A stretch of 23,488 bases of DNA from Polaromonas sp. (GTDB lineage Bacteria; Pseudomonadota; Gammaproteobacteria; Burkholderiales; Burkholderiaceae_C): NCBI GenBank assembly GCA_026786065.1, contig JAJAYS010000271.1, forward strand, positions 1 to 23,488. The letters run 5' to 3'. The stretch's first letter is position 1; every line of letters begins with the position of its first letter. The notes under the pieces are model-generated. The model made no database searches and had not been told where the DNA came from. It saw only the letters and a program-made list of their open reading frames with translations. Positions 17,845-23,488 of the stretch are shown one piece after another. The translations under genes and the position numbers were made by a program.

Positions 17845-19191
17845 TTATCGCTGAAACGGCCCCCAATCAGGCTCGCGAATGTCGCCGCCTGCGCCCGACA
17901 GTCGCGCCTTGATCTTGCCGTCCAGCGTGGTGGTCATCAGTGCCTCGCGGCCTTGCTGCTGCGTGGCATACACGATCAGTCTGCTGTTCGGTGCGAAGCT
18001 CGGGTTTTCGTCGCTGGCCGTGTCGGAAATCTGGGTCACGTTGCCACTGGCCAGCTCCATCAAATGCAACTTGTAAGCCCCGCCAACTCTGGAAATGTAG
18101 GCAAGGTAACGGCCATCGGGGCTCAGCGCAGGCGAGATGTTGTAGCTGCCATTGAAAGTGACCCGCTCGGCGTTGCCACCGCTAGGACTCATCCGGTAAA
18201 TCTGCGGAGCTCCGCCCCGGTCACTGACGAAATAAATCGACTTTCCATCGGGCGAATAGGTGGGCTCGGTGTCGATGCTCGACGACTGAGTCAGCCGCTT
18301 GGGCTCACCGCCAGCCAGGCCAATCGCATAGATCTGCGAGCCGCCCTGCTGGCTAAGCGTCGCAACGAGTTGCTTGCCGTCAGGTGCCCAGGCGGGCGCG
18401 CTGTTCGAGCCACGAAAGTTTGCAACCAGATTGCGCTTGCCCGTCTGCACCTCGTGGACATAGATCACCGGCTTGCGCGATTCAAACGAAACATACGCCA
18501 GTTGCGCCCCATTGGGCGACCAGCTCGGCGAGATGATCGGCTCCGGACTGACCAAAGCGGTTTGCGCGCCCTCGCCATCGGCGTCGGCAACCCAGAGGGT
18601 GTAGCGCTGGGCCGCCTTGGTCACATAAGCGATGCGGGTGGAAAACACCCCTTTTTCGCCGGTCAACTTTTCGTAAATGAAGTCAGAAATTCGATGCGCT
18701 GTCAGGCGCAGGTCGGCTGCGGGCGGACTGTAACTCTCTCCACCCAAATCCTGACCGCGAACAGAATCCCACAAACGCAAACGCACGTCGAAGCGCCCAT
18801 CTGCAAGCACCGAAATACTGCCCGCAACAACGGCGTCGGCGCCTTTTTGGCGAAACGACGGCAAGTCCAGACGCGTTGTCTCATCGCCGACCTGCCCTGC
18901 CGTGTCGATGGCGCGAAAAAGCCCACTGCGCTCCAGGTCGGCCTTGACGATCTGGCTGATCTTCTGGGGTGCCTGGGACTCGCCGCGAAACGTAATGATG
19001 CCGACCGGGATCTGCGTCATGCCGACGCCAGTGACCTCGACCCGGAATTGTCCAAAGGCCGCAGGAAGCGCCGTTGCCAAGCCAAGCGCCAGGAAAAGAG
19101 AGAATATAAACCTCGCGCCAGTTCGGCGGATAAGCTTTTCAAGCCCGACTTCGACGCGACACGCACAGCTGCAAACAGGTAGATAAATCAT
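17845..19191 (-). CDS. tolB: Tol-Pal system protein TolB
   Basis: TolB is the periplasmic beta-propeller protein that connects TolA, Pal and the outer membrane. The mature part begins about QFRVEVTGVG. An N-terminal alpha/beta domain covers about 50-180, and six-bladed propeller repeats of SPDGxxxxFxSxRxGxPQIYxM type follow (YSPDGKSIYFVSDRGGAPQIYRMSPSGG, LSPDGRYLAYISR). The start is uncertain. ATG at 19191 gives a 448-residue form with a long signal region (about 48 residues, core FIFSLFLALGLATALPAAFG); ATG at 19230 adds 13 more. No GTG or TTG codon lies nearer the signal core. With the ATG at 19191, its start overlaps that of the divergent glycosyltransferase (CATG). tolQRA are not upstream. 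Confidence 0.93.
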   Translation of the reverse strand: MIYLPVCSCACRVEVGLEKLIRRTGARFIFSLFLALGLATALPAAFGQFRVEVTGVGMTQIPVGIITFRGESQAPQKISQIVKADLERSGLFRAIDTAGQVGDETTRLDLPSFRQKGADAVVAGSISVLADGRFDVRLRLWDSVRGQDLGGESYSPPAADLRLTAHRISDFIYEKLTGEKGVFSTRIAYVTKAAQRYTLWVADADGEGAQTALVSPEPIISPSWSPNGAQLAYVSFESRKPVIYVHEVQTGKRNLVANFRGSNSAPAWAPDGKQLVATLSQQGGSQIYAIGLAGGEPKRLTQSSSIDTEPTYSPDGKSIYFVSDRGGAPQIYRMSPSGGNAERVTFNGSYNISPALSPDGRYLAYISRVGGAYKLHLMELASGNVTQISDTASDENPSFAPNSRLIVYATQQQGREALMTTTLDGKIKARLSGAGGDIREPDWGPFQR

Positions 19192-19957
19192 GCAAGACCC
19201 AGGTAAAACAAAAATTACTCTCAGCGTCATTATCGTAACGAAAAACGAAAGTCAGAACATCACAGCATGCATTGGTTCCGTTCCATTTGCATCGGAGATT
19301 CTGGTTCTCGATTCCGGCAGCACCGACGACACCGTAGCTCAGGCACGAGCCGCCGGAGCAACGGTTCACTCAACAGACTGGCCGGGTTACGGCTTGCAAC
19401 AATTGCGCGGGATTCAAATGGCCAAAAGCGATTGGGTGTTGTCGCTTGATGCAGATGAGCGCATATCGGCTGAATTGGCAGCGGAGTTACTTGCGGCAAT
19501 ATCGAATCCGAAAGCTGACGGCTACAGGCTACCCCGTTCATCGAGTTTCTGCGGGCAATTCATGCGCGCTGGGGGATGGGTTCCAGACTACACCCTAAGA
19601 CTGGTCAAACGCGAAGCAGCGGGATTTAGCGATCACTTTTTGCATGCGCATATGACGGTGGACGGTACCCGCGCCGATTTGGCGAATCCGATCATTCATT
19701 ATAGTTATCGAAACCTGGACGACGTGCTTGAGAAACTTAATCGGTATTCCCGTGGCAGCGCGGTGGACCTGCTTGAGCAGGGGGTGCGCTCGAATCTGTC
19801 AAAGGCTTTGCTGAAAGGATTTTCGGCCTTCGCCCGAACCTATATTTTGAGACGTGGCTTTATGGACGGGCAAATGGGGCTGGTATTAGCCATATTCAAC
19901 GCCGAAACCACTTACTACAAGTATTTGAGGCTGCACCTGCGGCGCGACACGCCTTGA
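19190..19957 (+). CDS. Glycosyltransferase family 2, WaaE-like LPS core glycosyltransferase
   Basis: This GT-A glycosyltransferase resembles the WaaE/KdtX LPS core beta-1,4-glucosyltransferase group. The 255-residue product starts near LSVIIVTKNESQNITACIGSVPFASEILVLDSGSTDDT (nucleotide-sugar binding), then has the metal-binding region LSLDADERIS (about 84-93), GYRLPRSSSFCGQFMRAGGWVPDYTLRLVKREAAGFSDHFLHAHM, characteristic of this group, and a C-terminal amphipathic helix. The acceptor and sugar cannot be read from sequence. The stretch is visibly richer in A+T than its neighbours, as often seen in LPS loci, suggesting transfer. AGGTAG lies about nine bases before ATG. Its start overlaps that of tolB. 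Confidence 0.88.
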   Translation: MQDPGKTKITLSVIIVTKNESQNITACIGSVPFASEILVLDSGSTDDTVAQARAAGATVHSTDWPGYGLQQLRGIQMAKSDWVLSLDADERISAELAAELLAAISNPKADGYRLPRSSSFCGQFMRAGGWVPDYTLRLVKREAAGFSDHFLHAHMTVDGTRADLANPIIHYSYRNLDDVLEKLNRYSRGSAVDLLEQGVRSNLSKALLKGFSAFARTYILRRGFMDGQMGLVLAIFNAETTYYKYLRLHLRRDTP

Positions 19958-20233
19958 CCAGAGGCCATGCCTCTGTATAGCGAAACCTGAGTTACCAGCG
20001 GCATTACAGGCGGCGAGCTTTCAAGGCTTTGCTTAGATTGCGGTACTGCAGTCATGATGAGAAAGGTTGCCAAACTGAATCCGGCACAAAGATCATCGGT
20101 GACCTGTTTTGCGGGTCGCTTCGGGTGACCTTTTGCCTCCAGACAACCGTTCCGAATCAACAGTCGAACAATTGTTCAGCAGACTAAAAAGGTAGGCGAC
20201 AATTCGCGGCAATGTTTTACCAAAGTATTTACT
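19958..20233. other. Non-coding region after the glycosyltransferase
   Basis: No gene is supported on either strand. Directly after the stop is a hairpin CAGAGGC-cat-GCCTCTG (19959-19975) without a T-run. A 12-bp perfect palindrome GAACAATTGTTC lies at 20166-20177, and GGTGACC occurs twice (near 20098 and 20125). The palindrome could be a dimeric regulator site upstream of msbA, but there is no further support. Confidence 0.35.
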
Positions 20234-20237
20234 CTAG

Positions 20238-20398
20238 GGACCCTCTGCATAACTCTGGCGGCGCTGTGGCACGCGAAGCGGGATGCGCCGCAGGGCGTCT
20301 TTTTGCAGCCAATAGCCCCGCTACTGGCAAGAAGAACAACGCAGCGGATCGCCCGATCCCGCGTGATCACAGCCCGCAGGGATTTATGCAGAGGGTCC
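20238..20398 (+). mobile_element. 161-bp MITE-like palindromic repeat, copy B
   Basis: It is bounded by perfect 15-bp inverted repeats (GGACCCTCTGCATAA) and by the direct duplication CTAG at 20234-20237 and 20399-20402. A central stem-loop (GCCAATAGC, CCC, GCTACTGGC at 20308-20328) is centred exactly on the element midpoint, and the rest of the element is an imperfect long palindrome. It has the same orientation as copy C but is more diverged from A and C than they are from each other in their shared half. It encodes no transposase; a full-length IS element sharing these ends would be needed to move it. Confidence 0.88.
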
Positions 20399-20402
20399 CT
20401 AG

Positions 20403-20597
20403 CGGCCTGCATTTTTGGATACAAGCGCAGCGGTCCTTCACCAATTCCCTCTACCGCGCAGCCAGCGCCAACGACGAAGGATGTTCGCCTCACCCGTTCG
20501 GCCCGGGCGCAAGGATACAAACAGCGATTTGTCCCATCCCGGCAATCAAGGCATGAATCCGGCCTGCTTCTTGCGCTTTAAAGGTTTTGTGCTCACG
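20403..20597. other. Spacer between repeat copies B and C
   Basis: These 195 bases separate the two same-orientation repeats. I see no gene, RNA or promoter here, and the sequence resembles no other part of the window. Confidence 0.4.
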
Positions 20598-20601
20598 CTA
20601 A

Positions 20602-20762
20602 GGATCCTCTGCATAACGCTGGCGGAACTGTGGCGGTCGGGTCGGCATGGGCGGCAAGGCGCCTTTTTGCGGTCAATAGCCCCGCTATTGGCGAGAAAAG
20701 CAACGCAGCAGACCGCCCGAGCCCGGCTGATCACAGACCGCAGGGAGTTATGCAGAGGGTCC
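20602..20762 (+). mobile_element. 161-bp MITE-like palindromic repeat, copy C
   Basis: Inverted repeats GGATCCTCTGCATAAC / complement of GGACCCTCTGCATAAC (15 of 16) are flanked by a perfect, non-palindromic direct duplication CTAA at 20598-20601 and 20763-20766. The central stem CAATAGC-CCC-GCTATTG is intact. Its right half (20684-20762) matches copy A at 78 of 79 bases. It ends 26 bases before the msbA ATG. Confidence 0.9.
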
Positions 20763-20788
20763 CTAAGTTCTTGCTTAGTGGAGCAGCC

Positions 20789-22558
20789 ATGAAGGGACCA
20801 AACGCCGTTCCGAATGTCTCCCTGACCCTAAATAAAACCCTGCGTGACCGCCTCAAAAGGGTGTGGCCCTACTTTGCTGGTTCGAAGTTTGCATGGATCT
20901 GCGCGGGCTCTGCCACCGTTGTCGCTGCGGCGACCGAACCCTTCGTTCCCGCGTTGCTCAAGCCTCTGCTGGATCGCGGCTTTCAGGGCACCTCTTTCGA
21001 CTGGTGGCTGGTGCCTCTTGGATTAATGCTCCTGTTTACGGTGCGCGCGCTTGCGGGATTCATCTCGCAGTTCGCCTTGGCGCAGGTGACCAACGACGGC
21101 TTGCTCAAGCTGCGCAAAGCCATGTTCGACAAACTGCTGCGCGCCGACTTGGGCCTGTTCGCAGACCACACCTCGAGTTCGCTGTCCAACACCGTCGTCT
21201 ATGAAGTCTTCAATGGCTCTTCTCAGCTGATCAACGCCGCGCTGAAACTGGCGCGCGACGTACTGACGCTTCTGGCACTGAGTGCTTACCTGCTCTATCT
21301 GAACTGGAAGCTCACGCTGATCGTCGCGCTGCTGTTTCCAACCGTGGGCTGGGTCGTCAAAACGCTTTCCCGGCGGCTTTATCGGCTGACCAAGGAAAGT
21401 CAAACCGCCACCGATGCTCTGGCTTATGTCGTCGAGGAAAACGTTCTGGCCCATCGAGACGTACGACTCCACGGCGGCCAGGCCAGCCAAGCCGGCCGGT
21501 TTGCTTCGCTGAGCGACTCGCTGCGCCGTCTGTCGATGAAATCGACCACTGCCCATGCCGGCATGAGTGCCATCACGCAGATCTTGGCAGCAATGGCGCT
21601 ATCGGCAGTCGTGACAATGGCGGTGCTGCAGAGCAACGAAAACACCACGACCGTCGGCGGATTCGTCGCGTTTGTCACGGCCATGCTGCTGCTGATCGCG
21701 CCCATCAAAAGCCTCTCCGACGGGGCGGCGCCGATTACTCGTGGACTGGCGGCGCTGGAGCGTGGGCTGGATCTGTTGGACTTGATCGAAGATGAAGTCG
21801 GCGGAACCTTTGCGAAGGCACGAGCGACTGGCCACATTGAATTTTTGGATGTCAGCGTCCGCTACAAGTCCGACGCGCCACCCGCACTGGCGGACCTCAA
21901 TCTGTCGATCCGGGCCGGTGAGATCATTGCGGTTGTAGGAGCGTCCGGCTCGGGAAAAACGACGTTTGCCGGGCTGCTGCCACGCTTTGTGGACGCCACC
22001 AACGGCCACATCCGGCTTGATGGAATCGATATCCGGCAGTGGAACCTGGCTTCTCTGCGCTCCCAATTTGCGTTCGTTAGCCAGCATGTCGTGATGTTCA
22101 ACAGCAGTGTTGCTTTCAATGTGGCTCTGGGGCAGGACCATGACCGCGCCAAGGTGCTTCGCTGCCTGGAAGCGGCCAACCTCGGGCATTTGCTCGCCAC
22201 ATTGCCGAAGGGTATTGATACGGTGCTGGGCCACAATGCCATGCAGCTGTCTGGCGGGCAGCGGCAGCGACTGGCTATCGCCCGGGCGCTCTACAAGGAT
22301 TCTCCAATTCTGGTTCTGGACGAAGCCACATCCGCGCTGGACACCGAATCCGAGCAAGCAGTTCAGGAAGCCATACGCAGGCTGACTGCGGCACGCACGT
22401 CCATCATCATTGCGCATCGGTTGTCCACTATTGAGCACGCCGATCGCGTGGTTGTCCTGGACCACGGGAAGCTGATGGAAATTGGCAGTAATGCCGAACT
22501 GATGATGCGCGGCGGCCTCTATGCGCACCTGCGCGCGATGCAACGGGGAAGCTCATGA
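20789..22558 (+). CDS. msbA: Lipid A export ATP-binding/permease protein MsbA
   Basis: MsbA is a homodimeric inner-membrane ABC half-transporter that flips lipid A-core to the periplasmic leaflet. The 589-residue product (family about 580) has an N-terminal six-helix membrane domain (about 25-320) and a C-terminal ATPase domain with Walker A GASGSGKT at about 384-391, Q-loop FVSQHVVMFNSSV, signature LSGGQRQRLAIARAL, Walker B ILVLDEATSALD and H-loop IIAHRLSTIEHADR. The frame stays open upstream into repeat copy C, but GGAG five bases before the ATG at 20789 and the family length set the start. It overlaps the next gene by ATGA. LPS neighbours favour MsbA over other half-transporters. Confidence 0.93.
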   Translation: MKGPNAVPNVSLTLNKTLRDRLKRVWPYFAGSKFAWICAGSATVVAAATEPFVPALLKPLLDRGFQGTSFDWWLVPLGLMLLFTVRALAGFISQFALAQVTNDGLLKLRKAMFDKLLRADLGLFADHTSSSLSNTVVYEVFNGSSQLINAALKLARDVLTLLALSAYLLYLNWKLTLIVALLFPTVGWVVKTLSRRLYRLTKESQTATDALAYVVEENVLAHRDVRLHGGQASQAGRFASLSDSLRRLSMKSTTAHAGMSAITQILAAMALSAVVTMAVLQSNENTTTVGGFVAFVTAMLLLIAPIKSLSDGAAPITRGLAALERGLDLLDLIEDEVGGTFAKARATGHIEFLDVSVRYKSDAPPALADLNLSIRAGEIIAVVGASGSGKTTFAGLLPRFVDATNGHIRLDGIDIRQWNLASLRSQFAFVSQHVVMFNSSVAFNVALGQDHDRAKVLRCLEAANLGHLLATLPKGIDTVLGHNAMQLSGGQRQRLAIARALYKDSPILVLDEATSALDTESEQAVQEAIRRLTAARTSIIIAHRLSTIEHADRVVVLDHGKLMEIGSNAELMMRGGLYAHLRAMQRGSS

Positions 22559-23488
22559 ATTTTTGGCAGACTGTGCGAAGCCCAGCCATGCCGGCTAGCG
22601 CGCCGCTTCCTGCATCCTTCGACATCGCTCTGGCTGTTGCCCTGGCGGTTTTGGGGTTTTTCCTGCCGTTTTCGGTCGCTGGCGTGTCCATCATGCTTTT
22701 GGTACTGGCTGTGCTTGCGCTGAGTGCAGCACCGTCGATCCTGCGAAGCGCACCCTGGCGGGACCCGGTTGTTGCAGTCGGACTTCTTCTGCTTGCTTAC
22801 ATAGCGACGCACACCTTGGTAATAAGTGCTTTTCAGCCGGGCAGTTTAAAAATCGTCAACCGGTATCACGAGCTATTGATGGCGCCCATTTTTCTGGCGC
22901 TGTTCAGGCTGGTGAAACGTAAAGACGCCTTCTTTTGGGGTCTGACTGTCGGTGCCGTCGGCTACGCAGCAACTCACTGGGCGGCTTTTTTCGTTCCTTC
23001 GCTTGCAGCATCCCTGGCGTCGCGCCGCATTTCCGCAGGCTTCGATCTCGCGCTGCTTACCTTTGTGATTTTTGAATACGCCCGCCATTCGACGCACCCC
23101 TGGCGGTGGCGTGCGGTGGCAGTATTCCTTGCAGGCACCGTAATCTTTGCCGTTGAAGGGCGCACCGGCCCGGTCGTGCTGCTGGTAATCGTGGCCTGTG
23201 CTGCGTGGTTGCACAGCCCGCGCCGCTGGCGCCTGGTCGCGGTGGTCTGTGTACCGGCGGCGGTTCTGGCGCTGGCTTTGACGTCAAGCGCAGTGCAAAA
23301 ACGCCTGGCGGAGACCGTAGCGGATTCCCAAACCGACGGCAACAGCGCCCTGACTTCAACCCGCATTCGGATTGAGTTTTTGCGCGGCGGACTGTTTTTG
23401 GCCAAAGAGAACTATTTAACGGGCGCTGGCTTTGCGCGCTATGCCGAGATCCAACGGCAGGCAATTGACACTCGCTACAGCCATGACC
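22555..23488 (+). CDS. O-antigen ligase/polymerase-like membrane protein (3' truncated by the window end)
   Basis: The frame begins with ATG overlapping the msbA stop (ATGA) and is still open at the last base, so at least 311 residues are present. It is very hydrophobic, with many membrane segments (FDIALAVALAVLGFFLPFSVAGVSIMLLVLAVLALS, PVVAVGLLLLAYIATH, AVAVFLAGTVIFAV, VVLLVIVACAAWL, LVAVVCVPAAVLALAL). EGRTGPVVLL followed by a soluble loop and TSTRIRIEFLRGGLFLAKENYLTGAGFARYAEI is the pattern of the Wzy_C/WaaL domain, which ligates O-antigen or oligosaccharide to the lipid A-core in the periplasm. Coupling to msbA fits export followed by ligation. Polymerase (Wzy) or another member of the superfamily cannot be excluded. 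Confidence 0.82.
   Translation, partial: MNFWQTVRSPAMPASAPLPASFDIALAVALAVLGFFLPFSVAGVSIMLLVLAVLALSAAPSILRSAPWRDPVVAVGLLLLAYIATHTLVISAFQPGSLKIVNRYHELLMAPIFLALFRLVKRKDAFFWGLTVGAVGYAATHWAAFFVPSLAASLASRRISAGFDLALLTFVIFEYARHSTHPWRWRAVAVFLAGTVIFAVEGRTGPVVLLVIVACAAWLHSPRRWRLVAVVCVPAAVLALALTSSAVQKRLAETVADSQTDGNSALTSTRIRIEFLRGGLFLAKENYLTGAGFARYAEIQRQAIDTRYSHD

Noticed and set aside
17839..19182. 447-residue plus-strand frame opposite tolB
   Set aside because: TolB beta-propeller repeats on the minus strand explain it; the antisense product resembles nothing.
19915..20160. Short minus-strand frame after the glycosyltransferase
   Set aside because: No ribosome binding site, no recognisable domain, and codon use unlike the neighbours.
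20234..20766. A composite transposon formed by repeat copies B and C
   Set aside because: Each copy has its own different 4-bp duplication (CTAG and CTAA), which indicates two separate insertions rather than one joint event, and the spacer holds no gene.
20630..20788. N-terminal extension of msbA into repeat copy C
   Set aside because: The extra 53 residues are encoded by the mobile repeat, and the family N-terminus and ribosome binding site fit the ATG at 20789.

Overview
The window is high-GC, densely coded chromosomal DNA. Gene content and order (zipA-smc, dapC-dapD-pilU-dapE-prmB, yheS, tolB-pal-cpoB, then LPS genes) and two repeat types I recognise from that group (the ggcccccacgctccccact repeat and the GCTATTAAA...AGCT element) point to a Burkholderiales bacterium of the Comamonadaceae (Polaromonas/Rhodoferax/Acidovorax-like). 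This placement is an inference from protein resemblance and repeats, not from a search.

Layout. 1-81: probable 3' tail of a plus-strand gene converging on zipA. 82-4775 (minus): smc and zipA, overlapping by ATGA, for chromosome condensation and divisome anchoring. 4776-5231: non-coding, holding a 161-bp transposon-like repeat (copy A). 5232-11137 (plus): dapC, dapD, pilU, dapE and prmB, i.e. the succinylase branch of lysine/diaminopimelate synthesis with a type IV pilus retraction ATPase between dapD and dapE and a ribosomal-protein methyltransferase at the end. 11297-13354: ABC-F protein yheS. 13355-14127: a REP-like palindrome and a small unknown alpha-helical protein. 14249-14444 (minus): tRNA-Lys with its own promoter and terminator. 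14441-19191 (minus): tolB, pal and cpoB (outer-membrane constriction), then a YeeE/YedE sulfur transporter and tcdA (tRNA t6A cyclisation). 19190-23488 (plus): LPS genes: a WaaE-like glycosyltransferase, an 830-bp gap with two more 161-bp repeats, the lipid A flippase msbA, and a truncated O-antigen ligase.

The most noteworthy signals are repeats. (1) Three exactly 161-bp, centrally palindromic elements share 15-18 bp terminal inverted repeats; two have perfect 4-bp YTAR-type target duplications (CTAG, CTAA), and two lie 24-26 bp upstream of start codons (dapC, msbA). (2) A separate small dispersed repeat lies inside genes without breaking the reading frame. It accounts for an extra block of about 24 residues in DapE, supplies part of the linker in YheS, and has possible relatives in prmB and beside the tRNA. 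The tolB/glycosyltransferase junction, where the two start codons overlap head-to-head and tolQRA is absent, may be a rearrangement boundary.
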